Source of the DNA: Galeruca laticollis
Lineage: Eukaryota > Arthropoda > Insecta > Coleoptera > Chrysomelidae
Direction of reading: 5' to 3'
Assembly: GCA_963921935.1 (NCBI GenBank)
Contig: OY998176.1
Span: 84,174,960-84,238,959 of the forward strand
Length of the DNA stretch: 64,000 nucleotides
Of the stretch, positions 1 to 11,095 are shown piece after piece; the stretch's first letter is position 1, and the number at the start of each line of letters is the position of its first letter. The translations under genes were made by a program, and so were the position numbers. A model generated the notes under the pieces. The model was not told the DNA's origin, did not search any database, and saw only the letters and a program-made list of their open reading frames with translations.

Positions 1-129
1 TAAATGGTAATTCGAATGTAGAATGATTGGTAATTGTTTCTTATATATTATCCATAGTTTTTCATGAATAAATATTTATATTAAATTAATCAAGCCTATC
101 ATACAAGCCTTTTATTTTTAAATAAATAT

Positions 130-792
130 TTTTGACTTACGCCCTACGAGGCACGGAACAATGAAAAAGAAGAACTGTCAATCTAACATCAGATTGACTT
201 TTCTAGTTTTCGTTAAGTAAAGGGAAAATCTACAGCTTGGCCACATCACAATATTTTGTTCTGCAACGTCATCGTTTTTTTATCGTAAATAAACTATATC
301 AAGTCTAAACTCAAAAGAAGTTTTTCTTATTTTCTGTCAATTTCTGACGAAGAAAATAACTATTTACAATCATCATTGACATGTACTGGATGAACAATCT
401 CTTGTACCAACGAATCGTTTTACTTTTGCTTGGATAATACGCAAGCATTTGATCTTGGCGATCAATGGCTACATGAATTTATTATAAATGACGACAGACT
501 TTGGCTTTATATGCATGTCTCCTCTTTTTCTTACAATTTCTACATTTTCTCAAGTAATTTCCGTGGACAAAACTAATACGTCGTGTTTATCGTGCCATTT
601 AGTTATAGCACCATTAGCGTACACTGTTTGAGATTGTCCTTTTTTTAATTTAGTGTTAATTAGTTTCTAGGATTATCCCTCCTATTCTTACGAAGAGTAC
701 CAGTAACATACGTTTCTTTACTAAGAAGTTTTGTAGCTATTGAATAATTATTGTAAAAGTTGTCTTGATAAATTGAATGTCCCAAATTAAGA
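130..792 (-). pseudogene. piggyBac-like transposase, C-terminal half
   Basis: Minus-strand reading directly after the retrotransposon gives GHSIYQDNFYNNYSIATKLL (about 791-732) and DRQDQMLAYYPSKSK...RWYKRLF (about 475-390), both typical of the second half of piggyBac transposases. Several stops and frameshifts interrupt it, and the last conserved Cys-rich zinc-binding tail cannot be followed. It belongs with the N-terminal half at 4447-5310. The insertion between them carries perfect 12-bp flanking duplications, which shows that they were once contiguous. Confidence 0.8.
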
Positions 793-804
793 TTGCCTTC
801 CATT

Positions 805-3745
805 GTTTTTAGTCACGAGGGGGTTAGGGTTCGGGTGCCCTAATGATTGACGCTCAACCATTAATTAGCTTATTGTGCACCCCCATTCGCAGATATTATG
901 CAGAATCGCATCCTTATTTCTTGGCGAACAGTGAGATTTGTCGGACTATACTTTCCTGCAGTCCCTCCTGATTTGTTCTAGGAAGGCTCTCCTTCTGAAC
1001 AAGGCAGGACAATCAAAGATAACGTGATCGCGGTTTCCTCTACCTTTACACACATCCTACAAAGGGGGTTTGTTGCGACGCTATATGAAATGCCGTATGC
1101 TGGTTCTGGTCCCATGAGAGTGAGATCAGCTCATTTGTTGGCACACTTATTAGCTCCCTCATTTACTGCTACCCCTGAATGGCTTGGTACACAAGTGAGA
1201 ATTACCCTATTGGCCTTTGCCAAGGGTTTCAAAGTATTATGACAGTCGCACACTATCTTCGACGTATAGCTGTGGCTTGCTAAGGCAATCAGAGCCGCCC
1301 GACTGTCCGTGTTCACATAGATAGTCTTTTTGTTGTATTTCCAGTCTATGCATGTTCTGTCGCATTCGGTTAGTGCAGCTTTTTTTGCATGAAATAAATA
1401 CGATCGGCAGCTTACCAAGGCAAACTCTTATGCTTTGCCTGGATCTGACTCCGTAGACGCCTGCTCCTGTACCCGTTGGGGTCTTTGGCCCGTCGGTGTA
1501 CCAGGTAATACTGTTCAACATATGTTAAGGTTCCTACTGAGCCCATTCGGATCTGCCACTCAAGTTGACGTGATATGGTATCTCAGTTTCCAGGATCTTG
1601 GGCATTCTGTCAGGTGGCATTTCTAGGATGTCGCATCTCATGGTGTCGTGTATTTTTGTATGTTTAATGGCATGGTGCTTGCACCAGTAGTTATTACACT
1701 GCATTCTATATGCAGCCATTTTAACCTCCTCCTGTATGTATAGATCTATTGGTGGAATGTTTAGCAGTATTTCCAATGCTGCGGTTGGAGTGCCTTTCAT
1801 GGCGCCGTAATGGTGTTTTAGCGGCTGTGCTTTCTGGACTTAAGACCACCACACAATTGCACCGTACACCATTATTGGTCTGATTACTCTAGTGTACAAC
1901 CAGTTTACCATTGACGAAGTTAGACCTCAGGTGCACCCAATTGCTCGAGTCAGCGTAATTAGCGTGATCTGAGAACGACTTGTGATGCTCGCTAGATGGC
2001 TGTTCCAGGCTAGCTTGTTATCTAATCGGATTCCTAGGTATTTTGTTTCCCTGGCAACCTTTATCTGATTGCCGAAAAGTTTTGGCACACTAGTGATCTT
2101 CACAATTCGCGGTTTTGTGAATGATACCATGATGGTTTTCGAGGTATTGACAGACAATTCTTCCGCATCACACCATTTCCTCACTACGAGCAGTGCCTTC
2201 TGCATTAGTTCCAGGTAGATGCCCACGTGTTTTCCGCGTATTAGAATAACAATGTCGTCAACTATCCCTGTTCGTTTTGTGCAACAAGGAGGTCGTCGAC
2301 TACCAGATTCCACAGGTTTGGTGACAGAACACCGCTCTGTGGACATCCTCTTTCTGTCTTCACCTCTCTTGTGACACCACACAGGGTGATTGTCCTGTCT
2401 GTGCCCCTGGATTTCAGCTTTGACGCTATTGAGCGAGTGCTCGTGCTGTCAAATGCTCCTTCGATATTCAGGAACACAGCCAGTGCAACTTCTTGGTAAG
2501 TAATTGCTTGCTGTGTCTTACCCACCAAGCTATGCAAGGATGTTTCGCACGATTTACCATTTTGGTAGGTATGTTGGTTAGGGTCTAGCGGCTTGTTACC
2601 TAGCACTGTGACCCTCAGATGCATATCTATCATCTTCTCTATTCCCTTGAGAAGAAATGACAAGAGGCTTATTGGGCGATGACCCTTTCCAGTATCGGAC
2701 GTGGGTCTTCCAGGTTTCGGTATAAATACCATCTTGGAGATTTCTCACACCGTAGTTATAACTCCTGTGGCTAAGCTTAGTCTAAACAGACTTGCAAGTC
2801 TTGGAGTTATCATGTCGGCGCTTTTTTGGAGTAGCACTGGGAAGATTCCATCCATTCCAGGCGCCTTGAAGAAATCACAGGATTGGATAGCCCATGGCAC
2901 AGACCCATATGTGACTATGGACTTTGCACAAGTCCAGTTATCAGCCCACGGGCAAGTTGCCGTTTTTCTCTGGCTTCGCTTGTTGCTTCGACTTGTATTT
3001 CGGTGGATCGAGGGAAGTCCGTACTGAGCAGTACTGCTAGTGTCGTCTTCTGCCGTCTTCTTTGAATACGGTCTCTGGAACGATGACTGGATTTTGAGCC
3101 ATGACTCTGTGGAGTTTTGCGCAGTCATAGACATTCTCAATGTCCTGAGAGAAATTTGTCCATGAGCCTCTCTTGGCTTGCCTCACTGCTTTGTTGAATT
3201 CCGTGAGCGCCTTCGTATGGCTGTGCCAGTTTCCTGTGCTTTACACTGATTGTACAGTCTTCGAACGTTCCTTCTCATCGATTCGAGCTTCCTGTTCCAC
3301 CAACGTGCATTTCTGTTGGTCGTTCTGACCGTTTCGGGGCAGGCCTCGGTGTAGGAGTTCATTATGGCGCTGTTGATGTCGCATGCCATTCTCTCAATCC
3401 CTCGCCCTGAGACTGGATCAAGTGAGGCCAGATTGATTTCCAATTCCTTCCGGAATGATTCCCAATCTATATTCTTGGGGTATCTCAAAGTCTCTTTCGT
3501 GTGGGTCGACTTAATAGTTAAGGATGTATAGTTGTGGTGCAAAGCTGAGTCTTCTTCCAGTACTTCCCAGTCCTTAATTTTCGTAGCCACAAAGTGGCTG
3601 GCCAAAGTAATGTCCAGCAAATTCCCCCTTCTTTGTTGGAAGTTGGCTGATTCAATAAAGTTAAATTTGACTCTAATAGGTAATTAATAAGGTACTCACC
3701 CCAGTTATTAGTGTTGGAGCTCCCCCAGGACAGAAGTTGGGCATT
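805..3745 (-). mobile_element. 5'-truncated Loa/R1/I-type non-LTR retrotransposon, copy 1
   Basis: A 2941-bp insertion in piggyBac A, flanked by identical 12-bp copies of ttgccttccatt at 793-804 and 3746-3757. It starts (minus strand) inside the endonuclease domain, so it is 5'-truncated, and ends after ctcgtgactaaaaac, a short A-rich 3' end. The same 3' end occurs in copy 2 at 6953-8287, which is on the plus strand and about 80-90% similar where compared by eye. Target-primed reverse transcription explains the truncation and the variable-length duplication. Confidence 0.93.
1131..3720 (-). pseudogene. Non-LTR copy 1 ORF2: endonuclease end, reverse transcriptase, RNase H
   Basis: Order on the minus strand: the end of the endonuclease (LLSWGSSNTNNWGEYLINYL near 3720), a linker (3620-3183), then reverse transcriptase blocks GHRPISLLSFLLKGIEKMID (about 2680), VFLNIEGAFDS (about 2480) and CPQSGVLSPNLWNLVVDDLL (about 2330). 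The catalytic box reads VDDIVILIRG where YADD or similar is expected. A thumb segment follows (TKYLGIRLDNKLAWNSHL). RNase H motifs are WYTDGPK (about 1500), VNTDSRAAL (about 1310) and PSHSGVAVNEGA (about 1170). At least five frameshifts or stops are present, so it is not functional. RNase H places it in the I/Loa/R1-like group rather than in RTE or CR1. Confidence 0.85.
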
Positions 3746-3757
3746 TTGCCTTCCATT

Positions 3758-3905
3758 AACGCTAATTCAATTTTTTTCAGCATGTCCCTTTCCACCATAG
3801 TCATCGGCTGCTCCAGTATATAACATGGAACGTAGCCTTAATATATTGGGTTCAGTCAGGGTGTATAACTTTAGCCCATACTTATGTTTTGTATTTTTCA
3901 GATAC
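3758..3905 (-). pseudogene. piggyBac-like transposase, middle fragment
   Basis: The minus strand reads KHKYGLKLYTLTEPN and then YTGAADDYGGKGHAEK, a well-conserved central stretch of piggyBac transposases that includes the second acidic region. There is a frameshift near the end. The fragment stops at the 12-bp target duplication (3746-3757) of the retrotransposon inserted next to it, and the sequence resumes at 792. Confidence 0.75.
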
Positions 3906-4373
3906 TTGTGGTGGTTACTTAGTAAGTGCCCCTCGTATAGACTTCTTTAACCATAAAACGATTTATCTTTGAGAAACACTTACCTTGTAACCATTTCTTT
4001 TAGGGTTGAATAAATAACATCGTTTAAAACTCACTGGGATAAAATATAATTAAGAATTACTAACATAAATTATAGATACACATTATATACATTTGTACTA
4101 TTCAAAATAATAATAATAAACCATCCTGAAATTGTCGAACCTTTCTATTTATAGGAAGTATTCGAACTCATGAGTCAGTGGTCCGTACTCTTGACCTTCC
4201 TGATCATGGGAATGTGATATTTTTACAGCGGACGTGCTTTTGTTATGTTTACCTGACCTTAATAGATCGATGCTCACTAACCACATTGAAATTATTATTT
4301 ACACAAATTTGATAATGTCTTTTATTTTGATAATGTCTTTTTGAACAATGTCTTTTTGAGATCATCACATACT
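3906..4373. other. Insertion inside piggyBac A coding region, possibly SINE-like
   Basis: The piggyBac reading breaks off after LHFRQY near 4373 and resumes with KHKYGLKLYTLTEPN near 3900, residues that are adjacent in the family. The 470 bases between encode no piggyBac sequence. On the minus strand the piece contains gagttcgaatac, close to a tRNA-type B box, and ends near gtatctg. I see no convincing A box at the right distance, so a tRNA-derived SINE is only a possibility. Confidence 0.4.
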
Positions 4374-4446
4374 GTCTGAAATGTAATCTCCCTCTCCACA
4401 ACAACATAGACTCATCTATCGATAGTTCTTTTCCTGGATAGTATAT

Positions 4447-5310
4447 CTAATCCATTTTATTGTTTATATAATTTTGAACAGGCCTTATCTTACACATTCT
4501 GTCTATAGTGTTACCTTCCCCGGGTATAGGTGTCCTGGCTAAGTGAAGGCAACGCATTATTTTCAAAAAGCGATTCCTACTCATATAATTTGGAAAACAA
4601 GGTATAGGAAACATTCTTGTTGTAACCAATAATCTTGCATACGATTCAACTGAATTGTACCCATATGCAGCCATAAACCCAAAAATATTTTGAACTCAGA
4701 TAAAGTCAGAGGTTTCCAATCCGATATTCTAGATTCAACACTTGCACCAGATATAAAAATTTCTTCTGCATACAAATTCGTTTCTTCAACAACCATCGTT
4801 GAAAAAACATCATCTATAAGTAGCGAAAAATAAGCAGCAGGCATTGCCCCTGGATCCGGAACACGTAGGCCGGGGTTTCCAATGAATGTAATTTCGGGGA
4901 TGCTAGCTGCCTCTCCCCATGTAACTTCAGACACATATTTTTTTTACCTTTATCGGCTATATGTGTCTCCACAGTTTCTGCCGTAATATGGGCCACATCA
5001 TGTATCTCATCTCTTTCTGCAATAAAAATAATACTAACTATTAAAAACAACTGGGCTGTAGCTCACCATAGCCGGTGCCATCACTATGAGATGACTCCGT
5101 GCTATAATCACTCAACTTATCATCCGACAATGCAAATTCACTTCCGCTATCCGAAAATGCATTCAATGCAGCTTCTTCAATTTCTTTTTGGGTCAAAAAA
5201 CGCTTTGTATCCCATAAAGAACACTTTCTTTTAGGTGTACAGCACCCTGGAATTTGATCGTCATTATCCGCCATATCAAAAACAAATGAACCTAACCTCA
5301 CAAAAACCAA
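4447..5310 (-). pseudogene. piggyBac-like transposase, N-terminal half
   Basis: The reading starts at 5271 with MADNDDQIPG followed by an acidic, Ser/Asp-rich leader (residues such as SDSGSEFALSDD), as is usual for piggyBac transposases. A DDE_Tnp_1_7-type core follows: FKIFLGLWLHMGTIQLNRMQ near 4690 and FLKIMRCLHLA near 4560. Just below 4447 the minus strand reads GKELSIDESMLLWRGR, which carries the first catalytic Asp of the family. At least two frameshifts separate the leader, the 4581-4934 block and the 4447-4674 block. The start was chosen because it precedes the acidic leader. The continuation is broken by the insertion at 3906-4373 and again at 3757. Confidence 0.85.
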
Positions 5311-5444
5311 GCACGAGGAGAATGTCCCTACTATCTATAGGAAATGCTGAATTTCAGTTGCCGAAAAACCGAAGTTGATTCAGCGGCATCTCGTCAATGT
5401 AGTCGATGTATCAGGGTGTGTTACATCGGCAGTGAATGTGTTAA

Positions 5445-6229
5445 GGAGCTATTTGAAATTTAATAGCTAATAGCCATAACTATGGAATACGACAGACGTT
5501 TTGATTGGCTGAGCTCGAGACAACTTAGCGATTGCAGCGCCTCACTTTAGGTCCATATTTCTGGGACACTTTTTTATACAGCAATCGTTCTTCTCTCTAA
5601 CCTCCATGGTTCGTAGAACACGTATTCTGTTATTAATCAATGGCAAAAATCCCATCATGGATAATCTTCATTTAACAGCTCTTGAAAAGTTATTAGCTAA
5701 TATGAATGGAGCTGTTGTTACCTTGGTCTTCTCCAAACGTACTACAAAGTTTTTGTGGGATACAAAAAGAGGCCGTATCTCCGATTTTTACGAGGCACAA
5801 TAATTCGCTCATTTTTGTTTTGGAAAATTGTCAATTTTTATTACAAACCATAAATTTGAAGAAATCAATTTGCATTTGATAACTTTTTTTCTATGCACAT
5901 TTGTACCAAGGCGAGTTATGTTCAATGGAGTTTTGGGTCCCGGGACGATAAGGGGTTTGATTCATGCTGTTTTTTATAATGTTTATGGTATAAGGTTATT
6001 TTAAACCTATGAGTATATCATTTAAATATGTCACATTTTTTATTTATTCGTCTTTTGTTCTTCAAACTGAAGTACAAATAAAAAATTGAATCCTTGAATA
6101 AATCAACAATCCACCTACAACCAAAAACCGAGTGTCATCTAATAAGCAGTAAAAGCAACATCAGGAGTGGCATAGCACCCGTCACCCATTTCACAGAATA
6201 TTCGTGATATTTCGGAAACAAGACAGAAT
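5445..6229. other. No recognisable gene
   Basis: AT-rich sequence to the right of the piggyBac A end. It contains one small open frame on the plus strand (5606-5803, 65 codons, beginning MVRRTRILLLINGK) with no family I recognise. I give that frame little weight. Confidence 0.3.
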
Positions 6230-6500
6230 TATTCGTTAAATGAGGTGCTCGGGGGTTTCGAGGGATTCGGGATGCGGGGTGAGCTGTACCAGTGCCATTA
6301 CGATGATTACTATTATCGTAGCAGCGGCCGTGCCAGTTCTGGAAAGGGTCGCAGGGATGGAAGGTGGAGAAGGAGAGCGGGAGGGAGGAGAGAACAACGT
6401 TGAAAATGCAATAACTGTCAGTTGTTTTCTCGCCGTGTCGGTGGAATCGCGAGCAGGGTTGAATTTAGGGGATATTGATGGCATTCTTTACATGTTATGA
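6230..6500. other. GC-richer island, noncoding or unrecognised
   Basis: This stretch is much richer in G and C than its flanks and has long open frames on both strands (6240-6500 plus, 6236-6484 minus). Such mirror frames are expected from purine-rich low-complexity sequence (runs such as ggagaaggagagcgggaggg). No domain is recognisable. It may be unique host DNA among transposons. Confidence 0.35.
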
Positions 6501-6952
6501 GATATTCTAAACATTACCTTATCTAGTTCAATTGGGGATTCTTGTCTTATTAAATATAAAACTCTGCCAATAATATTTCAGGCACAGTTCTATCAGAAAT
6601 TATTGCTTTGCCAAGAGTAAATCTATATAAAAAATGCCTTATATAAAATGACCAATAAAATAACAAAGTGTTCCCATATATCTACAATTTTTAGAGCGTA
6701 CCTTCTCTTCAGTGAAGAGGTATCTCATGCCTAGGCTGAAGGATGCCACCATATCCACCACCTACTATTTTATTTGTTAATCTGAAAAAATATGTCTTCT
6801 GCTACTTGAAATTGGCATGTCAGTATCTGTCAAGTAGATTGCGAATTTTGATAGTTATATTTGGAAAACAACAAGAAAAAACAGAATTAAAATAATAATA
6901 TTATTGGAATAAGAAAGATGACACAAATGAGGAGAATGACTATGTGACACTT

Positions 6953-8287
6953 GAAGATTAATCAGACCAATGATGGTGTATGGTGAGGTCGCATGGTGGC
7001 CTAAAGTTCAGCAAAGCACAGCCGCCAAAACGCTTTCTAAAGTGCAGCGAGCTGCGTGTCTGAGCATTACAGGCGCCATGAAGGGCACCCCAACCGCATC
7101 ATTGGAAATACTGCTAAACATCCCACCATTAGATCTCTATATACAGGGGGAGGCTAAAATGACTGCACACAGAATGCAGTGCAAGCACCATGCTATGAAA
7201 CATACTAAAATACACGACACCATGAGGTGCGACATCATCGAAATGCCACCTGACAGAATGCCCAAGGTCGTGGAAACTGAGATACCATATCGTGTCAACT
7301 TGAGTTGCAGATCCGAATGAGCCCAGAGAGAACCTCAACGCATGTTGAACAGTATCACCTGGTATACCGAAGGGTCAAAGACTCTAACGGGTATAGGAGC
7401 AAGCGTTTACGGCGTCAGACCCAGGCAAAGCATAAGTGTTTGCTTTGGAAAAATGACGACCGTATTTCAAGCAGAAATAGCTGCACTAATCGAATGCGAC
7501 AGAACATGCATAGACAGGAAATATAACAAAAAGACCATCTATGTGAACACGGACAGTCGGGCGGCCCTTTTGGCCGTAGCAAACCACAGCTATACGTCGA
7601 AGATAGTGTGGGACTGTCACAATACCTTGAAAACCTTGGCAAAAGACAATAGAGTAATTCTTACTTGGGTGCCAAGCCATACAGGGGTAGCTGGAAATGA
7701 GGGAGCTGATAAGTGTGCCAAGAAAGGCGCTCATCTCACCCTCATAGGACCAGAACCAGCATACGGCGTTTCATACAGCGCCGTACGAAAAACTGTTTCC
7801 AACTGGGTGTCGCTTGAACACCAAAAGCCCTGGAACAGAATCACGGGACATGCTCAGTCCAAAAGAATGCTAAAAGGACCATCGAGTTCCTACGCAGCAA
7901 ATGCTTTTAGACTGGGTAGGAAAGAACTGCGAAAAGTGCTAGGATTCATAACTGGCCACTGGATATCCAACGCACACCTATTGAAAATGGGGATTGAAAT
8001 AACAAATCCCATTTGCAGGATGTGTGGAGAAGTAGAAGAAATCGCAAAGCACGTGGTCTTCGATTGCCCTGCCCTGTGCAGAAGGCGAGCCTCCTGTCTA
8101 GATATCTTCCTAGGCACAAATCAGGAGGCAATGCAGGAAAATATAGTCCGACGATCTCAATGTTCGCTAAGAATTTAGGATGGGACTCTGCTTAATACCT
8201 GTGAGTGGGGGTGCACAATAAGCCAATCAATGGCTGAGCGGCAACAATTAGGGCACCTGAACCCTAACCCCCTCGTGACTAAAAAAA
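6953..8287 (+). mobile_element. 5'-truncated Loa/R1/I-type non-LTR retrotransposon, copy 2
   Basis: A 1335-bp insertion flanked by identical 11-bp atgtgacactt at 6942-6952 and 8288-8298. It begins at the same region as the copy 1 sequence near 1890 (aatcagaccaat.atgg) and ends in ctcgtgact followed by eight A. It holds only the thumb, RNase H and C-terminal part of ORF2. The orientation is opposite to copy 1. Confidence 0.93.
7342..8178 (+). CDS. Non-LTR copy 2 ORF2 C-terminus: RNase H and Cys-rich tail (278 codons open)
   Basis: This is an open frame within a truncated retrotransposon, not an independent gene. Residues about 8-140 form an RNase H domain: WYTEGSK (first motif, Glu where Asp is usual), QAEIAALIECD, VNTDSRAALLA and WVPSHTGVAGNEGADKCA. 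Residues about 200-250 carry a conserved tail, LGFITGHW, and a Cys/His cluster (CRMCGEVEEIAKHVVFDCP) typical of the C-terminus of I/Loa/R1/Jockey-type ORF2. The frame before it (6970-7320) encodes the preceding thumb region in another phase, beginning MMVYGEVAWW. The altered first RNase H acidic residue and the missing reverse transcriptase make it nonfunctional. Confidence 0.88.
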   Translation: MLNSITWYTEGSKTLTGIGASVYGVRPRQSISVCFGKMTTVFQAEIAALIECDRTCIDRKYNKKTIYVNTDSRAALLAVANHSYTSKIVWDCHNTLKTLAKDNRVILTWVPSHTGVAGNEGADKCAKKGAHLTLIGPEPAYGVSYSAVRKTVSNWVSLEHQKPWNRITGHAQSKRMLKGPSSSYAANAFRLGRKELRKVLGFITGHWISNAHLLKMGIEITNPICRMCGEVEEIAKHVVFDCPALCRRRASCLDIFLGTNQEAMQENIVRRSQCSLRI

Positions 8288-8778
8288 ATGTGACACTTAA
8301 TAACATGGGAGGCAACGAACATCAAGAATAGGACAGGAAGGACAGATCAATGAAAATGAAGAAAAAAAATCAGAAAAAGAGTTGATTGATGAAGTGAAGC
8401 GAAAGTGCGAAATCAGAAGAAGAAACAAACAATTGTTCTCAAAATAATAAAACCAAAAAGGAAAAGGGGAGAAAACAAAAAACTAAACAACGTTCACTCA
8501 ATGATTATGTTACGCTAACATTTAGTGAAGCTACTCAAATAAGAATGGATTGAAGCCATACAGGAAATCAAAGCAATAGAAGACAACAATAGGTACATGG
8601 AAACTGTTTATTTATTTATTCATTGATTCACGGGCAAGCATTTTTAAATTATATTAAATACAAAAGTGAGCAAAATACACAATGCAGACAAATCTAAACA
8701 TATATAAGTACACTACAATGAACACAGTTATTGTAACGAAATACTGTTACATAAAAATAATAAAAAACGAAAAGATTA

Positions 8779-9812
8779 ATGAACACTTTTTCAAAGCCAA
8801 AGATGATGGGAGTTACCGCGCCATTTTGGCCCGATGCAATCCCAGATTACGCTTACCTTACTCCAAAGGAAAACGCTGATTTTGCTTCTGCAGAAAACAA
8901 TATCCAAGCTTCCTTGCCGTCCAATACGGATATTGTCAACAACGATGTGTCATTCACTAATGATTCTCCACAGCCAAGTTGTTCTCATCATACTGATAAA
9001 GTAATTAATACGCCTCCGTCTACAAAAACAGTCACACCTGGGAAGCTTCTGGATGACATATCACCAATTCCTGTTTCTGCGTGTTTGCAAAAAGTCAAGA
9101 GACGCGGACGTCAACTTGCAGAAGTTCTTAATTCGCCTGAAAATATCGAAGTTGTGAAGAACAAGAAACGTCCTTTATCTACAGCTCCATTAAAGAAGCA
9201 AAAAAATATTTTAAAAAAGGTAAAACGCCCGTTAAGAAGAGCAACAGTTCCTACCTCAGACTCCTCTGATTCTGATAGCCCTATACTAGATGATGAGAGT
9301 AGTGACGGTGAAACAGTAGACAATGCTGAGTGCATAGGCTGTGGGGAGGAGTTTCTTAGTACAAAAAAAAAGATGAATGGCTCTGTTGCATTATTTGCAA
9401 AGGTTGGACGCATGAAGGATGTACTGGTTATACCAACTTATGCAATGAATGTGGAAAAATAGCTGCAAAAAAGAAATAAATGTTTTTGTGTGCTACTATT
9501 AGTTAAAATTATATGTTAATTATTATTTAAGACATTTTTCATTAGCTCTAGGAATACATTTTCTACTGGTCCGTCTCTCCCGATGTCGATGGTCCATCTA
9601 AACCGGAGAAGATCCGTCTAACCCAAATTTTTTGCAATTATATTTTTTTAGTTTTATATTTTTGAGAATAATATTTTCTAGCTTTATTATCACCAACCTG
9701 TACTCTTGTATGTAATAAATACTTACACGAATATTCAGAATCTTACTAAACATTTCGATGAAGTTTTGTTAATTTCAATAAAAGTGGTCCAACTATACCG
9801 GACTTACCCTAA
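8779..9812 (+). pseudogene. pogo-like transposon, 3' part: transposase tail with PHD-type finger
   Basis: The open frame 8779-9462 begins at the conserved end of a pogo/Tigger DDE domain (PFWPDAIPDYAYL, compare PFNPNAIPEYAFL in the element at 52726-55065). It runs through a Lys/Ser-rich linker (VSACLQKVKRRGRQLAEVL) to CIGCGEEF. After a frameshift near 9365 in an A-run, the finger continues as DEWLCCIICKGWTHEGC and LCNECGK, ending at about 9478. The Cys4-His-Cys3 spacing is that of a PHD finger. The 3' end at about 9810 (ccggacttaccctaa) resembles the inverted end of the 52.7-kb element. The 5' part of the element is absent. Confidence 0.75.
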
Positions 9813-10225
9813 GGATAGTAAAAAATTCAATATATCCCAGATTAACTCTGGTTTTTATGTTCAAAATGCTATAATTAAGAGAAAATGTGAGGAAAATTAA
9901 GATATATATGTAATTATCCTATTTTAAAATGTGTTGGGCTACCTTATTTCATTGGCAATATTGCTCACTATTTATAATTTACATGTTTTGATTTAGTTTT
10001 GTTCATACGATGATGTATTTTGTCATTCAATATAAGTTTTAAAAAGTGGTAAGTCAATTTATTTCAACCCGTGCATAAATTCAACAGCATTAATTGACTA
10101 TGAATGAAGGTAGTATCGTATCTGATAGAGTAGCCCGTCTTTCGACTTAGGGTTTTCTCAAGCTCCTACCAATGTAACGTCCTTAAGAAGGGAAGAAATG
10201 AGTCTATGTGTATTAATTTTGTTCA

Positions 10226-11092
10226 AATTTCATTATTATATATAGTCCGAGATCCGGCTACAAAATTGCTATGCAATGGACCAGACGGACGTCGACGAGT
10301 ATGAAGAGGGCCCGGAGCAAGATACGACCGTGCTTGCGTTGACCATAGACGTAAATTTGTTGGTGGATCTGTTATGATTTGGGCAGGTATCACTTCAGAA
10401 GCAAGCACAGAGTTGGTTTTCGTAGAAAATGTCTCTATAATAGCTCACAGATATGTAACGGGGGTCCTGGAAGATCATGTTGTGCCTTTCATGGTTACAA
10501 CGGGCAAGCAAGACATTTTCATGAATGATAATGCAAGACAACACGCTGCCAGACTTGTAAGTGACTATCTAGATGAAGTAGGAATTAGCCGGTTTAATTG
10601 GCAAGCAGGTAGTCCAGATATGAATCCCATCGAACATGTCTGGGATGAGTTAGGGCAGCGTATCCGAAGGCATACACCAGCCCCAAGAACTGCCCAGGAG
10701 CTGAGAGAGTTGCTCTTGCAGGAGTGGGATAACATGAGTCAGAATGTAATCCTTAATTTTATTCAGAATATGCTTCATTGAATGGAGGCAGTCAATAATG
10801 CAAGAGGGGGTAAAACACGTTATTAGTTATCGTTATCATTATCAATTTTTCAATAATGCTAAATTTTATTCCTTCATTTCGTTCCCAATAACAATATTCG
10901 AACTTCATTTAAAATGTAGATTTACGTTTTTTCTCAAGAATAAGACATAATAAAATTAAATTATGTTGCCTGATTCCATATTTAAAAGTTACGAAAATGC
11001 AGTAGGTAAATTTACAATTTGCCGATATAAGCTGATACATTTAATGTTCAAGTTATTTAAAGTGACCTACATTTTTTGCTCGGCAGTATAAT
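10226..11092 (+). pseudogene. Tc1-like transposase remnant and 3' end
   Basis: The frame 10374-10781 reads MIWAGITSEASTELVF, then FMNDNARQHAAR (second catalytic Asp) and SPDMNPIEHVWDELGQRI (third acidic residue), spacing typical of Tc1-type DD34E. In the same phase upstream (from about 10250) NGPDGRRRV is followed by a stop where Trp is expected, then RGPGARYDRAC. The N-terminal helix-turn-helix half is not recoverable. The element probably ends at ttgctcggcagta near 11090, a Tc1-like terminus next to TA. No matching left end was found. Confidence 0.8.
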
Positions 11093-11095
11093 TTG

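Larger units (their letters stand above)
130..5440 (-). mobile_element. piggyBac-like transposon A, antisense, interrupted
   Basis: The two halves of a piggyBac-type transposase lie on the minus strand on either side of a non-LTR retrotransposon (805-3745). The 5' end of the element is at a TTAA (5441-5444), followed on the minus strand by cacattcactgccgatgt, a piggyBac-like terminus. The other terminus is not seen and probably lies left of the window. A further insertion of about 470 bp sits inside the coding region (3906-4373). The element is dead: it has stops, frameshifts and two insertions. piggyBac elements move by cut-and-paste at TTAA sites. Confidence 0.85.
6895..8620 (+). pseudogene. 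Copia-like polyprotein remnant, interrupted
   Basis: Two pieces flank non-LTR copy 2 and join at its 11-bp duplication: 6895-6952 (an acidic linker, DDTNEENDYVTLED) and 8288-8620. The second piece reads LNDYVTLTFSEA and then, after a frameshift, WIEAIQEIKAIEDNN near 8548-8595. This matches the junction before Copia-type reverse transcriptase (usually a Trp-x-x-Ala-x-x-x-Glu pattern). Nothing downstream of the first reverse transcriptase residues survives. The call rests on a short match. Confidence 0.55.

Noticed and set aside
3906..4373. tRNA gene on the minus strand near 4150-4230
   Set aside because: A T-arm-like gagttcgaatac is present, but I could not form a cloverleaf or find a proper A box.
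5606..5803. Small plus-strand frame (65 codons)
   Set aside because: No recognisable family, no splice context and length near chance expectation; left as a note only.
6236..6500. Overlapping open frames of 82-86 codons on both strands
   Set aside because: Low-complexity purine-rich DNA keeps both strands open; no family resemblance.
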